Shown: positions 47,983 through 56,563, counted from the stretch's first letter. The stretch: DNA of 64,000 nucleotides from Minisyncoccota bacterium (GCA_028704755.1 JAQWEU010000001.1:1-64000); one strand, 5' to 3'. Notes: generated by a model not told the origin, from the sequence alone. Numbers and translations: made by a program.

Positions 47983-48486
47983 ATGAATAATTTACAAAAA
48001 ATTTTCATAGAAATCAGAGATATACCTTATAGTATACCTCTTGCTTACGAAGCTGAAGATAGATGTTGTACTGGCAAGCATAAAAAGTTTTTCGAAATCT
48101 TAAAGAAAGATAATTACGAAGTACGTTGGAAAGTCTGCACCTTCAAATGGAGTTCTATGTCTTTGCCCGAAAATCTTTTAACTATTCCCCATGACGATAA
48201 CTCCACGCATGCGTATCTTGAAGTCCTGATTAATGAAGAATGGAAAAAAGTTGATGCAACGTGGGATAAATTCCTTGAAAAAATATTACCGATAAATGAG
48301 TGGGACGGTGTTTCTGATACAAGGATCGCCATTCCGGTTATTTCGACCTATTCCCCAGAAGAAAGCTTATTAATTATGGAAAGTGAAAGCAGGAAAATTG
48401 TAGAGGCTGACCTTGAGGTTAATGGTAGCTTTTATAAGGCTTTCAATGCTTGGCTTGAAGAAGTCCGTTTGAGATACCCACTATAA
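47983..48486 (+). CDS. Transglutaminase-like fold protein
   Basis: 167 residues, soluble. A Cys-His-Asp arrangement is visible: CCTGKHKKFFEIL (Cys29 or Cys30), THAYLEVLI with the His, and KVDATWD with the Asp, in the order and spacing of the transglutaminase-like core (such proteins are often annotated so). The substrate is unknown; family members include proteases and acyltransferases. AAAGGAG precedes the ATG, a good Shine-Dalgarno. The frame stays open for 30 codons beyond the TAA stop. Confidence 0.6.
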   Translation: MNNLQKIFIEIRDIPYSIPLAYEAEDRCCTGKHKKFFEILKKDNYEVRWKVCTFKWSSMSLPENLLTIPHDDNSTHAYLEVLINEEWKKVDATWDKFLEKILPINEWDGVSDTRIAIPVISTYSPEESLLIMESESRKIVEADLEVNGSFYKAFNAWLEEVRLRYPL

Positions 48487-48594
48487 AACCTTATCGATAT
48501 TCCTCACATTGAGCCACTTAGCTTCGAGGATATCGTCATCACCAAGAAAACTTATTATCAGAGCAATCCAAACACCTAATTGACTAATGCCTAT

Positions 48595-48846
48595 ATGAAT
48601 TATTTAAAAAAATTTATCCCGATAGTTGGAGTAGTACTGAGTACAATTGTTTTTCAATTGGCAAATTCGGCAAAAACCTTTGGAGTCTTCGTGAATTCTT
48701 TCTTTACTTGTATCCAAGACCCAACTGATTCCTTTCCCTGCTATGGATGGATCGATGTAGGGGCAATGATAGCCGCTTCAGCAGTCTTTCTCGTCTGTGT
48801 ATTTTTTATCCTGGTAGAATTTATGAAATTCATAAAAAACAAATAA
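48595..48846 (+). CDS. Small two-helix membrane protein, hypothetical
   Basis: 83 residues from ATG 48595 (an ATG-less start at 48580 would add five). Two hydrophobic segments (FIPIVGVVLSTIVFQLA and VGAMIAASAVFLVCVFFILVEF) flank a short loop with CIQDP and CYGW. Not recognised. No clear promoter or Shine-Dalgarno. Confidence 0.55.
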   Translation: MNYLKKFIPIVGVVLSTIVFQLANSAKTFGVFVNSFFTCIQDPTDSFPCYGWIDVGAMIAASAVFLVCVFFILVEFMKFIKNK

Positions 48847-48892
48847 TCAGAATATTCCAAAAGTAGTTAAGTATCCATTTTCCTATCCGTGA

Positions 48893-48929
48893 TTGACCCT
48901 TTTAAAGAAGCCGTGGTAGAATTACCTAT
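48893..48929 (+). promoter_or_regulatory. Promoter of the SRPBCC gene (leaderless)
   Basis: TTGACC (48893-48898), 18-base spacer, TAGAAT (48917-48922), 7 bases to ATG 48930. Confidence 0.6.
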
Positions 48930-49376
48930 ATGAAAGAAATTACACTTCATAAACAATGGCTTATCAAAGCACCTATTGAGGATGTCTTTGGAATGATGAC
49001 TGATTTCGAGAAACTTCCAGAACACTTCCCTAAGGTCGCTGAATCGGTAAAGGTGAAAAAACGAGAAGGAAATTATCTAGAAATGGAGGCTATTGTCAAA
49101 TCTTTCGGCAAAGAATTTCCAGTAGAAATGAAGACCCGTATTCTCCCAGGAGAAGGTTTTATTTCAGACAACGACAATCAGAAATTCGGAACTTCCGGGC
49201 ACGAAGAGATGATGTTTTCTAAATGCCCCGAAGGGACCATAATTGATTATACTTATCGCGTTTTGATCCATAAGACATGGCTACGCATAGTTGCAACGCC
49301 ACTTATCCGCTGGTATTCGATGAAATACTGGGAAAAAGCGGTCATAGACGAACTAAAGAAGGCTCTTGAAAAGTAA
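48930..49376 (+). CDS. SRPBCC/START-like ligand-binding protein
   Basis: 148 residues with the layout of the polyketide cyclase/COQ10-like family: LHKQWLIKAPIEDVFGMMTDFEKLPEHFPKVAESVKV, a beta-rich middle and a C-terminal helix MKYWEKAVIDELKKALE. The family binds hydrophobic ligands. Transcript predicted leaderless. Confidence 0.75.
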   Translation: MKEITLHKQWLIKAPIEDVFGMMTDFEKLPEHFPKVAESVKVKKREGNYLEMEAIVKSFGKEFPVEMKTRILPGEGFISDNDNQKFGTSGHEEMMFSKCPEGTIIDYTYRVLIHKTWLRIVATPLIRWYSMKYWEKAVIDELKKALEK

Positions 49377-49401
49377 CTGTTATAACAATAAATGTCTATT
49401 A

Positions 49402-49431
49402 TAAAAAAGCAAATTTCTTTGCTTTTTTTAT
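49402..49431 (+). terminator. Terminator of the SRPBCC gene
   Basis: AAAAGCAAA-TTTC-TTTGCTTTTTTTA after the stop; it can also terminate the convergent membrane gene. Confidence 0.8.
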
Positions 49432-49456
49432 TGACTAATCATCCTCTATTAACACC

Positions 49457-50443
49457 TTACTCCGCGGAAAGATATTTCTTCTTGATGGAGATAAACATGT
49501 ATCCAGCTCCAATCATGAATAATCCAGCGATAACAAGAGCAAGCGGCCAACCTAGACCTGTCGAGAAATATTCGGATGTTATCTTAAAGATATAAACCAT
49601 GAGAAAGAATGTGCCCCATACTAAGAAGGCTTTACTCTTAAGGTGAACACTAAGAAATAGAGCGGCGAAGACGAGTCCAGGATATATCAATTCCCAAAAC
49701 GGATTCTGGCCTGGATACCACTTACCAAGAGCAAGGGCTGCCCCAAGAACTCCAAAAATACCAAAGCCATAAAGAAATCCACAGAGCGAATCGCGTTTAT
49801 CTTTTGAAAAAGAATACCCCATTAGTATATAAGTAACTCCAACGACAAAGATACGATACATGTAGAATTCCCAGTCATCAGAAGATAGAGCACTTTCAAC
49901 CATCAAGCTTGTCAGGCTAAAGAATAGCCAAGTTCCGAATAAGATACTAAATAAGATAAAAAAGTTCTTTCGGAATATAGTAAGAGAGAGCAATAAAGAA
50001 ACTAGCATTATACCGGATATCAGACTCTGCACCCCATAGCTACCGGCATCAAATCCTGCATTATCAAAAATAACGGAAAGGCCGATCGGCGTTACTAGAG
50101 AGAAAATAAGATAAAAAGCAGGACTAGCTTTTTCTGTCTTTTCATTACGACTAAAAAGTAATCCTATGAAATACGCTGCAATACCTGCGCCAAAAGTTGC
50201 TATGACCTTTGTTCCGAACATAAGCGATGACCAGTTCTGCCAAATCAGAATAAAAATCCCTAAAAAGACTATTCCTCCTCCGATATAATACAATATCTGC
50301 GCCATATCAAGTCTTTTTCTTGAAATAGCCTCCTTCTTTGCTCCGCTCCCCATATCATATGTGTCAATGAGCTCATCTCTTGAAACAATCTTTTGCTCAG
50401 CAATCGTCTTAATATATTGTAGAACCTCTTCTTTATTTTCCAT
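49457..50443 (-). CDS. DUF2157-like multi-helix membrane protein
   Basis: 328 residues. Soluble N-terminal 45 residues with EEVLQYIKTIAEQKIVSRDELI, then about nine membrane helices beginning with QILYYIGGGIVFLGIFILIW, the typical DUF2157-type opening. Function unknown. Its ATG overlaps the end of the upstream gene by 11 bases. Confidence 0.6.
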   Translation of the reverse strand: MENKEEVLQYIKTIAEQKIVSRDELIDTYDMGSGAKKEAISRKRLDMAQILYYIGGGIVFLGIFILIWQNWSSLMFGTKVIATFGAGIAAYFIGLLFSRNEKTEKASPAFYLIFSLVTPIGLSVIFDNAGFDAGSYGVQSLISGIMLVSLLLSLTIFRKNFFILFSILFGTWLFFSLTSLMVESALSSDDWEFYMYRIFVVGVTYILMGYSFSKDKRDSLCGFLYGFGIFGVLGAALALGKWYPGQNPFWELIYPGLVFAALFLSVHLKSKAFLVWGTFFLMVYIFKITSEYFSTGLGWPLALVIAGLFMIGAGYMFISIKKKYLSAE

Positions 50444-50960
50444 ATGTTTGATTTATCCAGCCAATGAAACGAAAACTATTATAATAGGATCCGATTAGCT
50501 GAAGATTTAATTTCTTACTTATGTTATGACCTGTCAGGTAACGAGTATTGTAGTCTGTATTAGAATAAAAAAAGAAAGGAAAAATGCCACTGCCATGACT
50601 CCCATAAGCAATCTCAAACCCATCAGGAGATACATCTGACGGATCAATACCTAGGTTTTGTGCCTCCTCAAAAGTGACTTCCCTACTCTTGTCCTTAATG
50701 ACATCGTAAAGGAATAATCTTGCATAGGTGTAAGCCTTACCTTCTGAATCCTTCATTTCATTCCTTATGAGCTTTCCATCCTGAACGGAATACTGATGTC
50801 TTTCATTGTAATAGCTATCATCACCATTCACATAAAGGAAGTTGTACTGAGGCTTAATAAAAAACCCTGGTAGATAAATACTAGCAGCGACAAGAATTAT
50901 CATTAATATCGGTATTGATATACCTACGATCATAGTTATATTCTTCTTGATAAAATCCAT
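50433..50960 (-). CDS. Membrane-anchored hypothetical protein
   Basis: 175 residues. N-terminal helix ITMIVGISIPILMIILVAASIYL, then an extracellular domain rich in Tyr and Asp (FLYVNGDDSYYNERHQYSVQDG, FDVI-type loops, YGSHGSGIFPFFFYSN). Such short anchored proteins paired with DUF2157 genes occur in other bacteria; role unknown. Overlaps the DUF2157-like gene and is probably cotranscribed. Confidence 0.6.
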   Translation of the reverse strand: MDFIKKNITMIVGISIPILMIILVAASIYLPGFFIKPQYNFLYVNGDDSYYNERHQYSVQDGKLIRNEMKDSEGKAYTYARLFLYDVIKDKSREVTFEEAQNLGIDPSDVSPDGFEIAYGSHGSGIFPFFFYSNTDYNTRYLTGHNISKKLNLQLIGSYYNSFRFIGWINQTYGK

Positions 50961-51038
50961 ATCTACATTTTACAATACTTATGTAACTATGACAACATTA
51001 TTTGATAAGCATATGATAAAAATCGTGCTCCACTTTGA

Positions 51039-52436
51039 TCAGCCAAGATACTTTTCTTCCTCTGGTTCGACATGAATGACTACCCTTCTTACCTCTTTAA
51101 TCCTTTCCTTGATAAGGTATTCGAACCTATTAGTTGCATCGTGTACTGTTTCTAGGTCAAGTTCGCTTGAACATATGCAATGGAAGGAAATGAAAAAACC
51201 TCCATCGATCTTCCTTATCAATATATTATGCAAGTTCTTTATCTCTTCTATCTCTCCATCGAGACTATTCATCATTGATAATATACTGTCGATGTCTTTC
51301 TGATCAGCTTTTTCACTGAGAGTAGAATTATTCTTCAATGGCTCAATATGAGAATTGAGCTCAATACTTTCATCGCCAAATCCTTCTCTTATGCTGTCTT
51401 CAAGCTCAGTAGCGATAAGATGAGCCTCTTTCATGGATAGATCTTCGGGAAGTTCCAGGTGATAGCTGATATATTTCTTCTCCCCTAATCTATCTACTAC
51501 TACGCTATGGATCAGCAGATTCTTCTTTGCGGCCAAGACCTGGACAGATTCTACTATGGTCTCATCGCTCAACTGGACAGCTTGGGTGTGGACGACAATA
51601 TCTGACTGAGGTATTATTTCTTTTATCCTTCTTTCTATCTCCTTGACGACTTCCTGGCTCTTGATAGCTGAAAACTTCCTATCGATTGAAACTAATAGAT
51701 CAATAAAGATATTCGGACCAAGTGGTCTTACTCTTATCCTACTAACTTCGATAACCCCTTCGATATCGCTAGTAACGGACCTGATACTATCTACTACTCC
51801 TTCAGGAGCGGCATCAATCAGGACATCTATAGTCCTTTTTCCTAAATGATATCCAGCATTGGCAACGAATAATGCTACGCCGATAGCTGCAAAAGAATCA
51901 GCACCCTTGACCCCGAATAGCGTAAGAATTAGTCCTAACAATACAACTACAGAGCTCCAGATATCAGAAGTAAAATGCAAGGCATCTGCCTCTAGTGCCT
52001 GGCTATTAGTCGCTTTTGCAACTTTCATCAAGGCCCTCGATCTTGAGATGTCTATTATGATCGATAAGATAACTACAGCAAAAGCATACCATGCAACCTC
52101 AACTTCAACCCCTCCATAAATTAACCTATGAGTAGCTTCATATATTATCCATATACTAGTGAAGAACAGCAATCCAGTGGTAATAAGAGCGGAAACGCTC
52201 TCGATTTTTCCATGTCCATACGGATGAGAATCGTCGGCAGGCTTGTCTCCGAACCTAACAGCAAAAAAGGTCATGATTGCAGAAGCAAAATCAAGCAATG
52301 AATGTATTGCTTCAGATATTATTCCGATACTATTAGTCAGAAGTCCGACTATGAACTTTGCACCTGTCAGGGTGAGTCCAGCTAGGACCGATGACATAGC
52401 TACTGCTTCTTTTTCTTTTTTAAGATCTTTGTCCAT
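51039..52436 (-). CDS. Cation diffusion facilitator with extended cytoplasmic tail
   Basis: 465 residues. N-terminal six-helix CDF transporter with metal-site motifs SEAIHSLLDF (HxxxD, helix 2) and ADALHFTSDIW (HxxxD, helix 5), and DDSHPYGHGKIES. The C-terminal 250 residues appear to hold three successive ZT_dimer-like domains (about 212-285, 290-365, 385-460), each alpha-beta-beta with VRPLGPNIFIDLLVSID, KYISYHLELPEDLS and GFFISFHCICSSELD strands; usual CDFs have one. Exports Zn, Fe or similar in exchange for protons; the extra domains may sense metal. Confidence 0.9.
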   Translation of the reverse strand: MDKDLKKEKEAVAMSSVLAGLTLTGAKFIVGLLTNSIGIISEAIHSLLDFASAIMTFFAVRFGDKPADDSHPYGHGKIESVSALITTGLLFFTSIWIIYEATHRLIYGGVEVEVAWYAFAVVILSIIIDISRSRALMKVAKATNSQALEADALHFTSDIWSSVVVLLGLILTLFGVKGADSFAAIGVALFVANAGYHLGKRTIDVLIDAAPEGVVDSIRSVTSDIEGVIEVSRIRVRPLGPNIFIDLLVSIDRKFSAIKSQEVVKEIERRIKEIIPQSDIVVHTQAVQLSDETIVESVQVLAAKKNLLIHSVVVDRLGEKKYISYHLELPEDLSMKEAHLIATELEDSIREGFGDESIELNSHIEPLKNNSTLSEKADQKDIDSILSMMNSLDGEIEEIKNLHNILIRKIDGGFFISFHCICSSELDLETVHDATNRFEYLIKERIKEVRRVVIHVEPEEEKYLG

Positions 52437-52473
52437 ATCTAAATATTTATATCACGATTAAAATGAAAAGTCT

Positions 52474-52500
52474 AAAAAAATAAAGAGGGTCACTCTTTAT
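52474..52500 (-). terminator. Terminator of the 190-aa hypothetical gene
   Basis: AAAGAG-TGAC-CCTCTTTATTTTTTT-like stem and U-tract on the minus strand. Confidence 0.65.
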
Positions 52501-53062
52501 TATTCCTTAATTCATCTAGATAAGAATTTATCTCCTCCTTTGATACTGATTCGCTTACGAATTCTACTCCAGTGTCCACATTCATGTGAAATGGTTCGTT
52601 AATGAAACGATAAGCAATGAAATCTATGATATCTTGCTTTCTCAGAAAAAAGACATAGCCTAGATAATCGTGAGGATTATAATAATCGTTCTTAACCCTC
52701 CAGATACCTGACTCTTCCCTGGTGTAAATCCCCAAGCAGATCAATAAGAAAATGAAGTTGTTATAACGGTCTATTGATTCATCGTTATAATCCATCCTTG
52801 GAAAGATGATCTTAAAATTCTTCCAATAGCTATTCCAATCGACTTCGAAATCATCTTCTTTGCAGATGATCAGGTCGAGAAAAATTGGCTCAAGCCTAAG
52901 GATGTCCTCGATAATCCTCTGATTGCATCTATTGCAAAAGGATATGCCCTCTGAGAAATGAGGACTTATAGCATACTTCTGTCCATTCAAGGAGCATGTA
53001 TACTTCTCTTCTTGTTTGATAACTTCCCCGCAACCGAATGTTGTAAAACACGTTTCCGTCAT
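52490..53062 (-). CDS. Hypothetical protein with CxxC pairs
   Basis: 190 residues, not recognised. Cys residues early (CFTTFGCGEV, YTCSLNG, FCNRCNQR) could form a zinc site; the remainder is acidic and aromatic, and no membrane segment is seen. AGGAGG five bases before ATG is the strongest Shine-Dalgarno in the window. Confidence 0.65.
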   Translation of the reverse strand: MTETCFTTFGCGEVIKQEEKYTCSLNGQKYAISPHFSEGISFCNRCNQRIIEDILRLEPIFLDLIICKEDDFEVDWNSYWKNFKIIFPRMDYNDESIDRYNNFIFLLICLGIYTREESGIWRVKNDYYNPHDYLGYVFFLRKQDIIDFIAYRFINEPFHMNVDTGVEFVSESVSKEEINSYLDELRNNKE

Positions 53063-53110
53063 TGTTCCTCCTAAAGGACTGAGAAAATATTAGCATCTAA
53101 TGGATAAAAA

Positions 53111-53311
53111 TCAATCCTTTTCCTCAAAGATGAACAAATCATCTATCTTCACTCCTAATCTTTTTGCAATGCAATAGGCTAGATTCAACGATGGATTATA
53201 CTTCCCTTGCTCCAAGAATACTATCGTTTCACGCCTAACACCCGCCTCCTTGGCCAATTCTTCCTGCGTGATACCAAGCTTTGTTCTTATTTCCTTGATC
53301 TTATTCTTCAT
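53111..53311 (-). CDS. XRE-family HTH regulator, small
   Basis: 66 residues, a single Cro/C1 helix-turn-helix: [56 protein letters not shown]. Such short YozG-like regulators are often paired with DUF2178 membrane proteins, as here (5 bases downstream of the DUF2178 gene). The intergenic region upstream of the operon has two dyads that could be its operator. Confidence 0.88.
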   Translation of the reverse strand: MKNKIKEIRTKLGITQEELAKEAGVRRETIVFLEQGKYNPSLNLAYCIAKRLGVKIDDLFIFEEKD

Positions 53312-53316
53312 AATAT

Positions 53317-53775
53317 TTAGAACTTTAAAATGCCTAAGAAGCCCATGATGATAAAAAATAATAAGACTACTAGGGAAAAGATTACATACCCATCAAAGAG
53401 TTTACCCTTGCTCCTTATCCTGAATATGAAACCATACAATAACATAAGTATACAGACCGAGAAAGCTATCGTAGTCGCTATGGGGTCATACTTAGGATTA
53501 GTTACTGCTTGAGATTTCAAGATGAACATCACAATAACTCCTATCCAAGAATATATCTGGATAGCTTGCAGAGCAGCTCTCCCTCCCACCTCAAAATCTC
53601 TCTCATCCTGTATGACCTCCTTAACCCTCTTCCCCATCGAAGCGATAACTAAAGAGCCGATAATAAGGACTCCTATTGAAAGAAAGAAGTTCTGATATAT
53701 CAATGATTGAGAAAAGATTATTGATAGAATGATAACTATTACTAATTTAATATTCCTATATGATTTTGCTGTCAT
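53317..53775 (-). CDS. DUF2178-like membrane protein
   Basis: 152 residues with about four membrane helices; [28 protein letters not shown] is the cytoplasmic loop that marks DUF2178 proteins, which occur next to small XRE regulators. Function unknown. First gene of the two-gene operon; its ATG lies just below the dyad operators. Confidence 0.75.
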   Translation of the reverse strand: MTAKSYRNIKLVIVIILSIIFSQSLIYQNFFLSIGVLIIGSLVIASMGKRVKEVIQDERDFEVGGRAALQAIQIYSWIGVIVMFILKSQAVTNPKYDPIATTIAFSVCILMLLYGFIFRIRSKGKLFDGYVIFSLVVLLFFIIMGFLGILKF

Positions 53776-53785
53776 GATTTTATAA

Positions 53786-53828
53786 TGTTAGATTTTTATA
53801 ACATCTTCATTGTTATTTATTTCTAACA
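53786..53828. promoter_or_regulatory. Two dyad operators TGTTA-N8-TAACA
   Basis: Identical half sites at 53786-53803 and 53811-53828, centres 25 bases apart, in the region between the DUF2178-XRE operon and the SpoIIM gene and next to the -35 of the latter. Likely binding sites of the adjacent XRE protein; autoregulation is inferred. Confidence 0.6.
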
Positions 53829-53830
53829 TT

Positions 53831-53859
53831 TTGTCAATACCCTTTTTGTGTGATAAGTA
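53831..53859 (+). promoter_or_regulatory. Promoter of the SpoIIM-like gene
   Basis: TTGTCA (53831-53836), 17-base spacer, TAAGTA (53854-53859), 9 bases before ATG 53869, so the mRNA is probably leaderless. Confidence 0.55.
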
Positions 53860-53868
53860 ATTATTAAT

Positions 53869-54489
53869 ATGAATATCTTAGAAAGAGCCAGAAATTATTA
53901 TGGAAATGAATTAAAGTATTTCAGTAAAGACCTATTGAAGTATTTCTATATCTCGATAGCCGTCTTTTTATTTGGAATCGTAGTCTCTTTAGTGGTCTTC
54001 CATAACAACAGTGACCTAGCAATAGATATATTCAAACAAATAGCTCAATCCCTTAAGGAAAAGGGGTTAGATGACCTAAATGCAGGCTCCCTTTCCTTAA
54101 AGATATTCATGAACAACGTTGAGGTGGCCATAATGATCCTTTTCCTGAGCCTGATACCATTGATTCCGTTCGGAATATTAATATGCTTCCTAAACGGGCT
54201 AATAGTCGGATTGATCGCTTTCGTATTCTACCTAAAGATATCTAATCTATATCTATTGATCATATCAATACTTCCTCATGGCATAATTGAATTACCAGTA
54301 ATATTCTACACTACTGCTATGAGCTTACTAATCTGGAAGAAAGTGAACCTGTCGATAATGAATAAAAAATCAAGCCCGGAGATCAACCTTCTAAAAATAG
54401 TAAAATCTCTCTTATTCATAATAATACCTTTTCTCATCATAGCTTCTCTCATTGAATCTTTCATAACTCCGATATTCCTTCCAAAATAA
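53869..54489 (+). CDS. SpoIIM-family (DUF95) membrane protein
   Basis: 206 residues with about five membrane segments; NNVEVAIMILFLSLIPLIPFGILICFLNGLIVGL and ILPHGIIELPVIFYTTAM (HGIIELP) are the family hallmarks. In sporulators SpoIIM directs peptidoglycan remodelling; in non-sporulators the role is unknown. Divergent from DUF2178-XRE across the dyads, so possibly under the same regulator. Confidence 0.85.
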   Translation: MNILERARNYYGNELKYFSKDLLKYFYISIAVFLFGIVVSLVVFHNNSDLAIDIFKQIAQSLKEKGLDDLNAGSLSLKIFMNNVEVAIMILFLSLIPLIPFGILICFLNGLIVGLIAFVFYLKISNLYLLIISILPHGIIELPVIFYTTAMSLLIWKKVNLSIMNKKSSPEINLLKIVKSLLFIIIPFLIIASLIESFITPIFLPK

Positions 54490-54515
54490 AAAATAGCCTT
54501 TAGGCTATTCTTTTA
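54488..54515. terminator. Bidirectional terminator, SpoIIM-like and ndk
   Basis: AATAGCCTTTAGGCTATT with U-rich flanks on both sides; it contains the ndk stop codon. Confidence 0.8.
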
Positions 54516-55104
54516 TTCCATCAAGATTGATGTCGTATAGTATCTCTTCACTAACTAGTCTGTATTTCAATATCTCATCCTCACTGAACCATACCTTTAT
54601 CTCTCTCTCAGCTTCTTCCACCTGATCAGAACAATGGATGAGGTTCCTTACTGCCCTTCCATCAACATTTGCTAATTCATATGAATCAAGAGTCAGATCA
54701 CCTCTTATGGTACCTACGTCCGATGTCAAAGGTTCTGTCCCTCCAACAATCTTCTTGACTATACCGACTGCCTTATTGCCTTGCCAGATCATCATCAATA
54801 ATGGACCAGCTGTCATGAATGAGACATTGCCCCTCATTATATCCTTACCATATTCGATAGCTGGCTTATCGACTGACAAACCCATAGCTGTCCTATTCTT
54901 TACAGTAATCTGTCCTTTTGCCTCGAACCATGCTTCATCCTTATTGTAGTGGGTCCAACACTGATCCTCTGTTGCAAAAGCGAACTTCATAGCAACTAAT
55001 TTCAATCCTGTCCTTTCTACCCTACTAATAATCTCACCTATCAAAGACCTCTGGACTCCATCTGGCTTTATAATGACAAAGGTTCTTTCTTTATGAACTT
55101 CCAT
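54505..55104 (-). CDS. ndk: Nucleoside diphosphate kinase, long form
   Basis: 199 residues (typical Ndk about 140-150). ERTFVIIKPDGVQRSLIGEII at the N-terminus, MIWQGNKAVGIVKKIVGGTEP, GTIRGDL, and the phospho-histidine region NLIHCSDQVEEAEREIKVWF. The extra length is an insertion after about residue 45 (WTHYNKDEAWFEAKG and on) and a C-terminal tail. Balances NTP pools. The Ser usually in NxxHxSDS is present as CSDQ. Confidence 0.9.
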   Translation of the reverse strand: MEVHKERTFVIIKPDGVQRSLIGEIISRVERTGLKLVAMKFAFATEDQCWTHYNKDEAWFEAKGQITVKNRTAMGLSVDKPAIEYGKDIMRGNVSFMTAGPLLMMIWQGNKAVGIVKKIVGGTEPLTSDVGTIRGDLTLDSYELANVDGRAVRNLIHCSDQVEEAEREIKVWFSEDEILKYRLVSEEILYDINLDGIKE

Positions 55105-55200
55105 TTTTTTATTTTAATTAAATTTATTATCTGATAATTGGCTTTCGCCTTTTATAAATCAAGTTTGCATTATTGTTCAAAAAAAGTCAAAGCCGTACCC

Positions 55201-56184
55201 CTATTCATCAAAGCTTATATAGTAATCCTTCGGTCCTGAATATTTATCGAATAAATCCTTCCACTCTCCGTCGATATCAGAAACCTTCATAATCCTACCA
55301 TCTTTCATAAAGGATGGGTCAACTACTCTGGATTTACAAGAAACCTTTGAATAGTACCCTGTCGGGTCCTCGCTGAAACCGATCCTCCTATCCATCCTAT
55401 CAAAGAACAACTGCAAGTCGGCGTCTTGATCATGGAACTTCCTTATCTTATTCAATAATTCCATATCTGTCAGATAAAGATCATTTTCAGTTATATATCC
55501 TCGCTTCAAGGAATGTTTCAAATAATCGCCGACTGTCAGGAACATGACTCCAGAAGTAACGCCTGAATAATATTTATTATTCATCTGTAGGAATATTTCT
55601 GCATATCTTCTTGCAGTATCAAAACTATTAAAGACCCACTGATTATCCTTTACTACTAGGTCTTTCATGATATTCCTGACCTCTTCCTGTTCCGATTCCT
55701 TGAAAACGATCGCTGTCCTCAGTGAATAATCTATCCTATCTGCACATAAGTCTGGCAGATTCCTTTCTTGCAGAGGGAAATTTTTCTCATCAAGTATATA
55801 ATCGACATCAAAATCGTACTTCCTCAATATCGAAGGTATTTCTGTCTTAAGGACGAAGTCAACGAATATATTATCCTGCAGATCATGATCCTTCTGGGAT
55901 CCAGACGCTAATACATAATCAATGCAATGCGAGAATGCGGAATGAGAGACATCGTGGATCAATCCATTTATCTGTTCCTCTATCGGGGCTCCATACTTCT
56001 TCAAGAGCAAGTAATCTCCCATGGAGTGTTCAAACCTATTATGTTTAGTATTCGGAAAATATGGCTCCGAGTAACCAGCCTGATCAATTCCTTTCAGTCT
56101 TTGGATGGATGGTGAATCTATCAGTTCCAGGATGACTGGCTCGGATATTTCCACTTCTCCATGTATTATGTCTTTATAAATCAT
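55201..56184 (-). CDS. HD-superfamily phosphohydrolase (dGTPase-like)
   Basis: 327 residues. Opens DIIHGEVEISEPVILELIDSPSIQRLKGIDQAG, the typical start of SAMHD1/YdhJ-like proteins, then HNRFEHSMG (His), LIHDVSHSAFSH (the HD pair) and PDLCADRIDYSLR (final Asp). The HD metal ligands are intact, so it is probably an active hydrolase on dNTPs or related phosphates. TTTACT-N17-TATAAT (56219-56191) lies 6 bases from the ATG. Confidence 0.85.
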   Translation of the reverse strand: MIYKDIIHGEVEISEPVILELIDSPSIQRLKGIDQAGYSEPYFPNTKHNRFEHSMGDYLLLKKYGAPIEEQINGLIHDVSHSAFSHCIDYVLASGSQKDHDLQDNIFVDFVLKTEIPSILRKYDFDVDYILDEKNFPLQERNLPDLCADRIDYSLRTAIVFKESEQEEVRNIMKDLVVKDNQWVFNSFDTARRYAEIFLQMNNKYYSGVTSGVMFLTVGDYLKHSLKRGYITENDLYLTDMELLNKIRKFHDQDADLQLFFDRMDRRIGFSEDPTGYYSKVSCKSRVVDPSFMKDGRIMKVSDIDGEWKDLFDKYSGPKDYYISFDE

Positions 56185-56190
56185 GGATAT

Positions 56191-56219
56191 ATTATAAATG
56201 ATTAAAATAAAAAAGTAAA
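56191..56219 (-). promoter_or_regulatory. Promoter of the HD-hydrolase gene (leaderless)
   Basis: TTTACT (56219-56214), 17-base spacer, TATAAT (56196-56191) on the minus strand, 6 bases before ATG 56184. Confidence 0.55.
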
Positions 56220-56238
56220 AACTTTCGTCTTTACTTTT
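56206..56238 (-). terminator. Terminator of the small Ser/Thr-rich protein gene
   Basis: AAAAGTAAAGACG ... TTTTTACTTTTTTATTTT on the minus strand; it partly overlaps the next gene's promoter. Confidence 0.55.
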
Positions 56239-56247
56239 CCTGAAAAA

Positions 56248-56481
56248 CTAATTAGCAGGAGGAGCTCCTCCCATATCAGGAGGCCCACCAGCATCTGTAT
56301 TGCTGTTCGTCGTCTTATTGGTAGTACTCGTACTACTTTTAGAAGAATTCACTTCTTGCTTGGTACTGCTCTGCTGCGTTCCATTAGAGCCGAAAGCCTT
56401 AAAACCTGCTATGATTGCAAGCGTTATAGCAATAGCTCCAAGTATGTAATTTATTATTTTCAACTTTTTATCATCTTGCAT
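56248..56481 (-). CDS. Small membrane-anchored Ser/Thr/Asn-rich protein
   Basis: 77 residues. Cytoplasmic charged start (MQDDKKLK), one membrane helix (IINYILGAIAITLAIIAGF), a low-complexity stretch of Ser, Thr and Asn, and a Gly-Pro-rich C-terminus (GGPPDMGGAPPAN). Not recognised; similar short anchored proteins are common in CPR genomes. Confidence 0.6.
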   Translation of the reverse strand: MQDDKKLKIINYILGAIAITLAIIAGFKAFGSNGTQQSSTKQEVNSSKSSTSTTNKTTNSNTDAGGPPDMGGAPPAN

Positions 56482-56563
56482 ATTATTTTTTTTGGTTAAA
56501 TGATCATTTAAACCTGATTACTTATACCTATAATACGCCACTACTGATAAAAATATTTCACAA

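Noticed and set aside
48487-48590. A minus-strand gene fragment coding about 38 residues
   Set aside because: No start codon or ribosome site in frame; too short to judge, kept only as a remark with the transglutaminase-like gene.
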